This document shows, piece by piece, positions 7,028-12,362 of a stretch of 12,362 nucleotides of DNA (the stretch's first letter is position 1; every line of letters starts with the position of its first letter). The DNA is taken from NCBI GenBank assembly GCA_036703315.1, contig DATNPH010000208.1:1-12362 (forward strand). Reading direction: 5' to 3'. This DNA comes from DATNPH01 sp036703315 (lineage in GTDB: Bacteria > Cyanobacteriota > Cyanobacteriia > Cyanobacteriales > Coleofasciculaceae). Position numbers and translations under genes: made by a program. The notes under the pieces are model-generated. The model saw nothing but the letters and a program-made list of their open reading frames with translations. It made no database searches and was not told the DNA's origin.

Positions 7028-7046
7028 CTATGATGAATCGACTCAA
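7018..7046 (-). promoter_or_regulatory. Promoter of gloB
   Basis: On the minus strand TTGAGT (7041-7046), a 17-base spacer and TAAAAT (7018-7023) form a near-consensus sigma-70-type promoter. The implied start site near 7011 leaves a leader of about 17 bases that still contains the AGAGGAG ribosome binding site. Confidence 0.6.
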
Positions 7047-7196
7047 TTCTAGATGCTATAAATAGACACGTTGAGCACACCTTAATTTTCACCATCGCTT
7101 TACCCTGTGCTCTCATACACAATAGACTTTATTATCTTCATAGATAGAGAATAAAATAGTCACAAAACCAAAACCTTATTGCGTGACTATCCGCCA

Positions 7197-7394
7197 ATGG
7201 CAGGAAATAATCAGGGTCAAACGCTCAGGCAAACCGTAGATCGAATTCTTGATATCGGTCAATTGAGCCGTTTGGAGTATCTACAGTTAGTTACCACCTT
7301 CCTTTCTGACTACAAGGTCACTGATGAGGAACGCAACCACATCAATCGTATCTTTGACGATATCCAAGCCGGTCACTTGAAGCTATTTGATTAA
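7197..7394 (+). CDS. Small hypothetical protein, 65 residues
   Basis: I do not recognise a named family, though it resembles small cyanobacterial proteins of unknown function. The product begins MAGNNQGQTLRQTVDRIL and is predicted to be helical and soluble: a helix (LRQTVDRILDIG), then LSRLEYLQLVTTFLSD, then a helix after VTDEERNHINRIFDDIQ, ending GHLKLFD. This three-helix, EF-hand-like or regulator-like pattern has no canonical calcium loop. The ATG at 7197 is preferred; an in-frame TTG at 7179 would add six residues (MRDYPP) and neither has a Shine-Dalgarno. The gene is divergent from gloB, and 284 bases separate it from the ABC exporter. Codon use is ordinary, which argues for a real gene. 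Its function is unknown. Confidence 0.65.
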   Translation: MAGNNQGQTLRQTVDRILDIGQLSRLEYLQLVTTFLSDYKVTDEERNHINRIFDDIQAGHLKLFD

Positions 7395-7430
7395 GTAATA
7401 GCATTGAATACATAAAAGCCCCATTTTAAC

Positions 7431-7479
7431 CTAATAGATAGATGGCAAGAGATCAGACTAGGCTATCTACTCATATTAG
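7431..7479. repeat. Imperfect inverted repeat in the longest intergenic gap
   Basis: TAGATAG (7435-7441) is complementary to CTATCTA (7463-7469), and CTAATA (7431-7436) to TATTAG (7474-7479). The two pairings compete for two bases. It lies 37 bases after the small gene's stop and has no U-run behind it. The rest of the gap (7480-7678) is AT-rich with no gene that I can see. The dyad could be a weak terminator or an operator for the ABC exporter. Confidence 0.3.
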
Positions 7480-7601
7480 TGACATATCGAAAATTTTAGG
7501 CGACACTGGTTATCGAGTTACTCCAACTCTTCAGGAAAGTCTACTCTCAAAGGTTTTATGGATATTACTGTAGCTAGATACAGTTAATAACCGTAGTTAT
7601 T

Positions 7602-7631
7602 TTGAATCTGAGTGAAAGTCTTCAATAATTA
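7602..7631 (+). promoter_or_regulatory. Candidate promoter of the ABC exporter
   Basis: TTGAAT (7602-7607), an 18-base spacer and TAATTA (7626-7631) form a moderate sigma-70-type promoter about 50 bases before the ATG at 7679. The surrounding sequence is AT-rich, so chance matches are likely. Confidence 0.3.
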
Positions 7632-7678
7632 AGTTTATTTCAAGGTATAGGGTTATATTTCCTACCAGGGTCTACCGT

Positions 7679-9703
7679 ATGTCTCCTAATCAACTACTCT
7701 TAAGCTACGCACTACGTTACCCATATTGGATTATTTTAAGTACCGTTCTTGGATTCTCCTGTGCCTTTTTTAACGGGGTTAGTACGACACTAATCGTACC
7801 GTTAGTGTTGGGATTTTTAGGAAAAGGAGACATTAATATAACAGCAGGACCACCAATCATCCAAAAAACGCTATCTCTTTTTAGCAGTCGCAATGGGGAT
7901 AATAACCTTGTAGCGATGTTTTTGGTGGTTATCCTGGTAATTATCCTGAAAAATGCTGCACTTTACATCAATACATTAGTTTCTGGACATTTATCAAGAA
8001 AACTCGTTAAAGATATTAGAAAAGAAGGGATAAAGTTATTACTAGAAGTTGATTTAGATTTTTTCATAAAAAACAAGATTGGAGATATTATTAATAAAAT
8101 TAGTAATGAAATCGGTCGAGCAGCGGGTGCTATACGGATTGCTATTAACATATTGACGACCTCTGCCACGATTTTGACATTTGTTTGTATCTTGATATTA
8201 ATATCTTGGAAACTGACTTTAGCCTCTACCGTTTTATTACTCCTAGTAACCTTTATTAATCAATATTTAATCAGGCGAGCTAAGGTTTTTGGGAAAATCC
8301 TCTCTGACAAATCAAGGGGATATTCAACCACTTTATTGGAGATTCTGACAGGCATACGGCTAATCAAGTCTGTTGGTAATGAGGAAGCTGAGTATCACCG
8401 CATAGAGCAATTCATTGACGAACGGGAACGAGCGGACGAGCAATCGCAAGCTAACTACGATGCTATTGGACCAATTAATGAAGTTACCGGAAGCTTAGCG
8501 ATTTTGGCAATTGTCTTTTTAGGAAAAGCCTTTTTCTGGGAGCAGCTTGAGTCACTGTCAACGGTTTTACTAATTTATCTCTATGTGCTTTTCCGGTTAC
8601 TGCCAATGGTTAGCCTGCTGAATTCCCAAAGAAGTGGGTTTGCCAATGCAGCTCCCAGTACTGAAATCGTTGCAGAGTTTTTGCAGCGGCACGACAAACC
8701 TTTTATGGTTAATGGTCAAAAGCTTTACACACCACTTAAACAAGGAATTCGTATGGAAGGTGTGACTTTTGCCTATCCAGGTCATAGTGATTTGGTGCTC
8801 AAAGGGGTTAATTTATGGGTACCAAAGGGAACTACTCTGGCTTTAGTCGGTGCTTCTGGTGCCGGTAAGTCAACTTTAGCGGATTTATTACCAAGATTTT
8901 ATGATCCGATCACAGGTTGTATCACGATAGATGGCAAGGATTTGAGGGAATACGATATCCGATCGCTCAGACAAGCGATGGGAATTGTGAGTCAGGATAC
9001 GTTTTTATTTAATAGTTCGGTGCGGAACAACATCGCCTACGGGCTAGAGGATGTTACTGAGGATCAGGTGATTGAAGCCGCAAAACGAGCTAATGCTTAT
9101 GAGTTTATCATTGAGTTACCTAAAGGATTTGATACAGAAATTGGCGATCGCGGTGTTATGTTATCTGGGGGACAACGACAACGGATGGCGATCGCACGGG
9201 CGTTGCTGCGTAACCCCGATATCTTAATTTTGGATGAGGCAACAAGTGCCTTAGATACAGTTTCCGAGCGGTTGGTGCAACAAGCGATCGATGAACTGTG
9301 CCGTGATCGCACGACAATTGTGATTGCTCACCGCCTTTCCACGGTGCAAAAAGCCAACCAAATTGCAGTGCTAGATCAAGGGCGAGTGGTGGAAATTGGC
9401 ACTCATGAGGAACTGATCAAACAAGGCGGTTACTACTCTCGTCTGTACTCGATGCAATTTGAGCGAAGCACAGAGGATGTCATTGATAAAGCGGTCAACA
9501 ACGCTTTAGTCCAAGCCTCTTATGAAGTTCGTACTCATCTCAACCCACTGATGGGTTTCTTGCGGTTAGTGGTTGATGACCTGGTAGACAACACCGGAGA
9601 GGGGCGAGAATTGACTGAGGAAGCCTATCAGTCAGCCGTGCGTCTACTCAGAAACTTAGAGCGTTTGGAAGAAAAGTCTAAGCTTGCATCCGCCGAAAAG
9701 TGA
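7679..9703 (+). CDS. ABC exporter (fused membrane and ATPase domains) with a HisKA-like C-terminal tail
   Basis: A 674-residue half-transporter of the MsbA/HepA-like type I exporter class; it should dimerise in the plasma membrane and export a lipid, polysaccharide or peptide, and the substrate cannot be read from sequence. The membrane domain occupies about 1-330 with helices near 18-45, 78-98, 152-200 and 268-312. The ATPase domain (about 350-585) has Walker A GASGAGKST (Lys397), Q-loop VSQDTF, signature LSGGQ (495-499), Walker B ILILDE (Glu520 catalytic) and H-loop His551, so it is active. Beyond the usual end, about 80 residues (about 595-674) form a helical hairpin resembling a HisKA domain: SYEVRTHLN, then GFLRLVVDDLVDN, then LTEEAYQSAVRLLRNLE. 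Tyr615 stands where the phosphoacceptor His would be, and no kinase ATPase domain follows. The ATG at 7679 has no clear Shine-Dalgarno. The first half is much more AT-rich than the second. Confidence 0.9.
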   Translation: MSPNQLLLSYALRYPYWIILSTVLGFSCAFFNGVSTTLIVPLVLGFLGKGDINITAGPPIIQKTLSLFSSRNGDNNLVAMFLVVILVIILKNAALYINTLVSGHLSRKLVKDIRKEGIKLLLEVDLDFFIKNKIGDIINKISNEIGRAAGAIRIAINILTTSATILTFVCILILISWKLTLASTVLLLLVTFINQYLIRRAKVFGKILSDKSRGYSTTLLEILTGIRLIKSVGNEEAEYHRIEQFIDERERADEQSQANYDAIGPINEVTGSLAILAIVFLGKAFFWEQLESLSTVLLIYLYVLFRLLPMVSLLNSQRSGFANAAPSTEIVAEFLQRHDKPFMVNGQKLYTPLKQGIRMEGVTFAYPGHSDLVLKGVNLWVPKGTTLALVGASGAGKSTLADLLPRFYDPITGCITIDGKDLREYDIRSLRQAMGIVSQDTFLFNSSVRNNIAYGLEDVTEDQVIEAAKRANAYEFIIELPKGFDTEIGDRGVMLSGGQRQRMAIARALLRNPDILILDEATSALDTVSERLVQQAIDELCRDRTTIVIAHRLSTVQKANQIAVLDQGRVVEIGTHEELIKQGGYYSRLYSMQFERSTEDVIDKAVNNALVQASYEVRTHLNPLMGFLRLVVDDLVDNTGEGRELTEEAYQSAVRLLRNLERLEEKSKLASAEK

Positions 9704-9759
9704 CTAACGCTGATTTGATTGGGTTTTAGGCAATAAAGGCGACAAGTGAGGTAGTCAAG

Positions 9760-10503
9760 TCAACAATCCAGTACTTGGATTTCATCCAGTTGTGCGATCG
9801 CTACATCTGCCCTTTCCAGATGCGCAGCTGCTGGTGTCCCCCAACAGATACCAATACAACCCGCTGCACCAGCACGTCGTGCCATCTCAATGTCACCCGC
9901 AGAATCTCCTACCATTAGGGCTGACATCGGTTCAACGCCTAAGGTTTGGCACGCTTGGAGAAATAGCGCTGGATCAGGCTTACTTGGGCCTTCGTCTACA
10001 CCTTGCTGTAACTGAATGTACGGCTCCAGGTGATGACGCTTGACAAAGGCTTGCACGTTTGCGGTTGCCGCTGCTGAAAGGATTCCTAGTTTCAAACCCG
10101 CCTCTGAGAGGAATTTCAGCACTTCTAGGCTACCAGCAAACAGAGGGGACGTACCGACGGTGTCTTTGAGATAACGATCAGCTTCTTCAAAGGCACTACG
10201 AGCGATCGCTAATGATTCTATCCAACCCCGACCTGTCTCAGCGATATAGGCAGCAGCGGCAATTTCATTTTCACGCTGGCTGCCGACTGCCATTAAACCA
10301 GTGGGGTCAAGGGTGTTTCCATTAATGCCAAAAGCCATCAGGAGGGGTTCACCTATTCCGGGAATTTGGGCATCAATCAGGCGCGATCGCTTTTGCCCTA
10401 GCTCTCTCAAAAAGACTTGCGAATCCTCTAACGTACCATCTTTGTCAAAAATAATCGCCTGGATATTAGGGAAGGTGAGATTCCGGCAGCGGATTGTTGC
10501 CAA
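9760..10503 (-). CDS. HAD-superfamily hydrolase (phosphoglycolate-phosphatase-like)
   Basis: A 247-residue soluble phosphatase of the haloacid dehalogenase superfamily. Motif I is FDKDGTL with nucleophile Asp20 and Asp22, motif II is the Ser of GILSAAA, motif III is the Lys of SKPDPALF, and motif IV is VGDSAGD. An alpha-helical cap (about 30-120) lies between motifs I and II, as in the Gph-like subgroup. The substrate could be phosphoglycolate or another small sugar phosphate; sequence alone does not decide. The start is TTG at 10503, supported by GAGAGGAG (minus strand, about 9 bases upstream); the product then begins MATIRCRN just before the first strand, as expected. It lies downstream of rps1 on the same strand but behind two terminators, so it probably has its own promoter. 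It is convergent with the ABC exporter, 56 bases apart, with no clear terminator between. Confidence 0.9.
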   Translation of the reverse strand: MATIRCRNLTFPNIQAIIFDKDGTLEDSQVFLRELGQKRSRLIDAQIPGIGEPLLMAFGINGNTLDPTGLMAVGSQRENEIAAAAYIAETGRGWIESLAIARSAFEEADRYLKDTVGTSPLFAGSLEVLKFLSEAGLKLGILSAAATANVQAFVKRHHLEPYIQLQQGVDEGPSKPDPALFLQACQTLGVEPMSALMVGDSAGDIEMARRAGAAGCIGICWGTPAAAHLERADVAIAQLDEIQVLDC

Positions 10504-10579
10504 GGACTAATACTCCTCTCAAAAACGCAGCAATTGACAGTGATCGGAAGAAGGAAAAGGGCTATTTCCATGCCGCTCC

Positions 10580-10609
10580 AAAAACAAAAAAGAGGGAAAT
10601 TTCCCCTCT
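10580..10609 (-). terminator. Second rho-independent terminator after rps1
   Basis: A GC-rich stem of AGAGGG against CCCTCT type pairing (10591-10609) is followed on the minus strand by TTTTTTGTTTTT (10579-10590). This is the classic intrinsic-terminator layout. Confidence 0.8.
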
Positions 10610-10647
10610 AAAAAATAATAGTAGGGTGTGTCAAATACACTCCCTAC
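10610..10647 (-). terminator. First rho-independent terminator after rps1
   Basis: GTAGGG (10621-10626) pairs with CCCTAC (10642-10647), and GTGT/ACAC inner pairs continue the stem after one mismatch. On the minus strand it is followed by TATTATTTTTT (10610-10620). The stem begins only 8 bases after the rps1 stop codon. Confidence 0.8.
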
Positions 10648-10654
10648 CAAAAAT

Positions 10655-11650
10655 TTATTCTTCCGTCGCTGCGACGAACTCTTCTTCAGGCACTTCGTAA
10701 TCAGGTTCAGCTTCAGGTTCAGCTTCAGCTTCAACTTCAACAGGAGTACCTTGCTGTTGAGCACGTAGCTTCTCTCGATACTTCTCTGCCATTTCTTCTG
10801 CCTTGTCGTAGACCAGCTCACGGTTTTTGATCATATCCCCCGGTTCTGGCTCTAACTGCTTAGTGGACAGAGAAATCCGACCTCTTTCAGCGTCCAAGTC
10901 AATGATCATCACTTTCACTTCATCATTGACATTAAAGACACTATGGGGCGTATCGATATGGTCGTGGGAAATTTCAGAAATGTGCAGTAACCCACTAACA
11001 CCACCAATATCGATGAAAGCACCATACGGCTTGATACCGCGTACCGAACCAATGACCACCTCACCCACTTCTAGGCGGTTCATCTTACGCTCAACCAGAG
11101 CACGACGATGTGAAAGAACCAGACGGTTGCGGTCTTCGTCTACCTCTAGGAATTTCAGCTGGAGTTCTTCTCCCAGCAAATCTTCCTTAGGTTTGCGAGT
11201 GCTGATATGAGAACCGGGAATAAAACCACGTAAACCCTCAATCCGCACCAGTGCCCCACCACGATTGGTAGCAAAGACGAGAGAGCGAACGGTTGCATCT
11301 TCCTGTTGAAGTTGCCGTACTCGCTCCCAAGCCCGCATATACTCAATGCGACGGATTGAAAGAGTCAGTTGTCCATCTTCATTCTCGTCAGTCAGAATGA
11401 AAAATTCCCGCGTCTCGTTTGACTGTAATACTTCCTCAGGATTGTCAACGCGATTGATTGACATCTCCTGAATTGGAATATAAGCAGCCGTTTTAGCACC
11501 AATGTCAATCAGAGCGCCCCTCGGCTCCAGACTGAATACGGTACCAGCGACGATATCACCGGGACTGAAGTGATAATCATATTTATCGAGTAGGGCAGCA
11601 AAATCGTCGTGAGTAAAGCCAATATCTGTAGCGGTTTTCTGACTGAGCAT
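10655..11650 (-). CDS. rps1: 30S ribosomal protein S1 (three S1 domains, acidic tail)
   Basis: Small-subunit protein that binds mRNA and helps its recruitment to the ribosome. The 331-residue product has three OB-fold S1 domains at about 30-99 (GDIVAGTV...GALIDIGAK), 117-182 (GGALVRIEGLRGFIPGS) and 195-264 (GEVVIGSVRGIKPYGAFIDI...GLLHIS). This is the shorter cyanobacterial and plastid form, not the six-domain enterobacterial one. A lysine-rich helix (about 275-305) leads into a very acidic tail rich in Glu and Ala, encoded by a six-base repeat. The ATG at 11650 has only a weak AGGA upstream on the minus strand; a better GGAGG lies about 40 bases upstream, too far to act directly. The gene lies downstream of nrdR and the truncated S1 copy and is closed by two terminators. 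Confidence 0.96.
   Translation of the reverse strand: MLSQKTATDIGFTHDDFAALLDKYDYHFSPGDIVAGTVFSLEPRGALIDIGAKTAAYIPIQEMSINRVDNPEEVLQSNETREFFILTDENEDGQLTLSIRRIEYMRAWERVRQLQQEDATVRSLVFATNRGGALVRIEGLRGFIPGSHISTRKPKEDLLGEELQLKFLEVDEDRNRLVLSHRRALVERKMNRLEVGEVVIGSVRGIKPYGAFIDIGGVSGLLHISEISHDHIDTPHSVFNVNDEVKVMIIDLDAERGRISLSTKQLEPEPGDMIKNRELVYDKAEEMAEKYREKLRAQQQGTPVEVEAEAEPEAEPDYEVPEEEFVAATEE
10706..10741. repeat. Six-base tandem repeat in the rps1 acidic tail
   Basis: Six consecutive units of TTCAGS or TTCAAC, in the order TTCAGC, TTCAGG, TTCAGC, TTCAGC, TTCAAC, TTCAAC, encode alternating Glu with Ala/Pro/Val in the tail of S1. Any change in copy number would keep the reading frame, adding or removing two residues at a time. 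Confidence 0.85.
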
Positions 11651-11689
11651 CTGTGTTGTGTTTCCTAGTTTTATCTCCGTAATGACTAT

Positions 11690-11766
11690 GCCTCCTGTCG
11701 ATGTACACGCACGTCAGCATTGTGCTGCCTACACCTACAATTAGTTTGTCTCAACCCTATTTTATA
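11690..11766 (-). promoter_or_regulatory. Candidate rps1 promoter and leader
   Basis: On the minus strand a TATAAAAT run (about 11759-11766) could be a -10, though no good -35 precedes it at normal spacing. The leader that follows, about 100 bases, contains a CAGCA/TGCTG hairpin with a three-base loop (11715-11727) and a GGAGG (about 11690-11694) that has no start codon at usable distance. No leader reading frame is seen. This is weak evidence. Confidence 0.3.
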
Positions 11767-11836
11767 AGATTTGATAAAGTCCAGACAGGTAATTATAGCC
11801 CAAAATGGGTTCCTTCGCTGTTAGCTCTACCACGTT

Positions 11837-11872
11837 AAACTCTATGACGGGTTCATTGCTGTAGAACTTCGA
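11837..11872 (-). pseudogene. Frameshifted remnant of further S1 coding sequence
   Basis: After the TAG of the truncated copy, one frame reads EVLQQ (11856-11870) and a second frame reads SNE (11852-11860) followed two codons later by an I-E-F run (GAGTTT, 11837-11842). In intact S1 the same order is EVLQSNETREF (residues 73-83). A two-base loss at CAG/CAA would explain the frame change. It is a short match read by eye, so it is suggestive and not proven. Confidence 0.45.
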
Positions 11873-12112
11873 CTAAACTCCCCAGCCTCTTGTGTTCCCA
11901 GGGGACACTCTCTCCATGGCATCTTTCCCGAATCGGAATGTAGCAGCTACCTTAGCGCCAATATCAATCAAAGGACTCATTGGCTCTAGACGTAAAACAG
12001 TCCCAGCGACAACTTCACCGGGACTCAAGGAAGAATCATATTTGACTAGTCGAGCCGTAAAATCTTGCTGGGTAAAGCCAATACCTATGGCTATTGAATC
12101 TTGATTTAGCAT
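11873..12112 (-). CDS. Truncated second copy of the S1 N-terminal domain
   Basis: A 79-residue product that copies the beginning of the downstream rps1 gene: MLNQDS...IGFTQQDF...KYD...SPGEVVAGTV...LEP...LIDIGAK matches S1 residues 1-57. By hand, 31 of 48 positions are identical from IGFT to the residue after GAKxAA. Similarity then collapses (FRFGKDAMERVSPGN...) and a TAG ends the frame where S1 would continue. It holds about half of one S1 domain, so a folded RNA-binding domain is doubtful. The ATG at 12112 has GAGGA on the minus strand about 10 bases upstream and a strong promoter just before that, so it may be expressed. It is either a decaying partial duplication or a small protein retained for another role; I lean to decay because remnants of the next S1 codons continue past the stop in other frames. 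Confidence 0.6.
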   Translation of the reverse strand: MLNQDSIAIGIGFTQQDFTARLVKYDSSLSPGEVVAGTVLRLEPMSPLIDIGAKVAATFRFGKDAMERVSPGNTRGWGV

Positions 12113-12133
12113 GAATAAATTTCCTCACTAACT

Positions 12134-12164
12134 ATTATAAGCTAGTAAGAAACGGGTTAGTCAA
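12134..12164 (-). promoter_or_regulatory. Promoter upstream of the truncated S1 copy
   Basis: On the minus strand TTGACT (12159-12164) and a perfect TATAAT (12134-12139) are separated by 19 bases. The hexamers are near-consensus, with a spacer two bases longer than optimal. It lies between nrdR and the S1 copy, and could also feed rps1 because no terminator is seen before it. Confidence 0.55.
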
Positions 12165-12177
12165 GCCGAGTTCATTG

Positions 12178-12362
12178 TTAAGAATGCGTTATCAACGATG
12201 CTGATGTTTCCCGTGCGTCTGTCTCAGAGGGAGCAGTTGGTGCGATTGGAGTCCCGATTAATTCGGCGTGACTTTTGAGATGATCTAATGTTTCAACAAA
12301 ATCTCGGATGCCTTGAAACTTTCGATAAACAGAGGCAAAACGCACATAAGCGACTTCACTCT
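12178..12362 (-). CDS. nrdR: Transcriptional repressor NrdR, C-terminal part (runs off the window)
   Basis: Sixty codons plus the TAA stop at 12178-12180 are visible; the 5' end lies beyond the window, so the zinc-ribbon part cannot be checked. The visible residues begin SEVAYVRFASVYRKFQGIRDF, which is the end of the ATP-cone domain of NrdR, the repressor that senses dATP/ATP and shuts off ribonucleotide reductase genes. The cone is followed by VETLDHLKSH and a tail of about 35 residues rich in Ser, Thr and Ala with little predicted structure (PIAPTAPSETDARETS). I believe adjacency of nrdR to the S1 gene is a recurring cyanobacterial arrangement. Confidence 0.9.
   Translation of the reverse strand, partial: SEVAYVRFASVYRKFQGIRDFVETLDHLKSHAELIGTPIAPTAPSETDARETSASLITHS

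Larger units (their letters stand above)
3855..10390. repeat. HIP1 octamers (GCGATCGC), eight scattered copies
   Basis: Exact copies are at 3855-3862, 4575-4582, 6178-6185, 9144-9151, 9188-9195, 9794-9801, 10202-10209 and 10383-10390. This palindrome is strongly over-represented in many cyanobacterial genomes. Seven lie inside genes (FKBP, dnaB, ABC ATPase domain twice, HAD three times) and one lies in the rplI-gloB gap. None lies between 6186 and 9143. Confidence 0.9.

Noticed and set aside
9704..9759. Terminator between the ABC exporter and the HAD gene
   Set aside because: No stem of useful length followed by a U-run was found in either direction.
10519..10821. 100-codon minus-strand frame across the rps1 tail and terminators
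   Set aside because: It runs through the acidic-tail repeat in a wrong frame (LKLKLKLNLKLN pattern) and through both terminators, so it is a repeat artefact.
28..11910. Shared decamer GGGGACACTC at 28-37 and 11901-11910
   Set aside because: In a 12 kb window many decamer pairs are expected by chance, and the flanks do not match.
1..12362. tRNA, rRNA, CRISPR array, insertion sequence or prophage
   Set aside because: No cloverleaf, direct-repeat array, transposase, terminal inverted repeats or phage protein could be recognised.

Overview
This window comes from a cyanobacterial chromosome. Three things point there. The gene set is cyanobacterial: an NblS/Hik33-type sensor kinase, a three-domain S1 ribosomal protein of about 330 residues with nrdR just upstream, and several small proteins I associate with cyanobacteria. 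The HIP1 octamer GCGATCGC occurs eight times in 12.4 kb, where roughly 0.2 would be expected by chance. Finally, TTG starts are frequent. The overall look suggests a filamentous or otherwise large-genome lineage, but I cannot name a species.

Layout, left to right. nblS (+) is followed with almost no gap by a convergent gene for a tail-anchored double zinc-ribbon protein (-), then a small ABM-like/TIGR03792-type protein (-). A two-gene (+) unit follows: a phasin-like coiled-coil protein and an exported FKBP prolyl isomerase that starts at TTG behind a good ribosome binding site. A bidirectional hairpin separates this unit from a (-) block of dnaB, rplI and gloB, in transcription order gloB, rplI, dnaB, with hairpins between the genes. 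A divergent 65-residue protein of unknown function (+) and a large ABC exporter (+) come next. Downstream are an HAD phosphatase (-), tandem terminators, rps1 (-), a truncated second copy of the S1 N-terminal domain (-), and the 3' end of nrdR (-), which runs off the window.

Most of the content is core housekeeping: replication (DnaB), translation (L9, S1), dNTP control (NrdR), methylglyoxal detoxification (GloB) and photosynthetic stress signalling (NblS). Two observations stand out. The ABC exporter carries, after its nucleotide-binding domain, a C-terminal helical tail that reads like a histidine-kinase dimerisation (HisKA/DHp) domain, but with Tyr where the phosphoacceptor His should be and no kinase ATPase domain. 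Between nrdR and rps1 lies a duplicated, truncated S1 N-terminal domain with its own promoter. Frameshifted remnants of the next part of S1 can still be read after its stop codon.

No tRNA, rRNA, CRISPR array, insertion sequence or phage gene was recognised. No intergenic stretch exceeds 300 bases; the longest (7395-7678, 284 bases) holds only an imperfect dyad and a weak promoter candidate.
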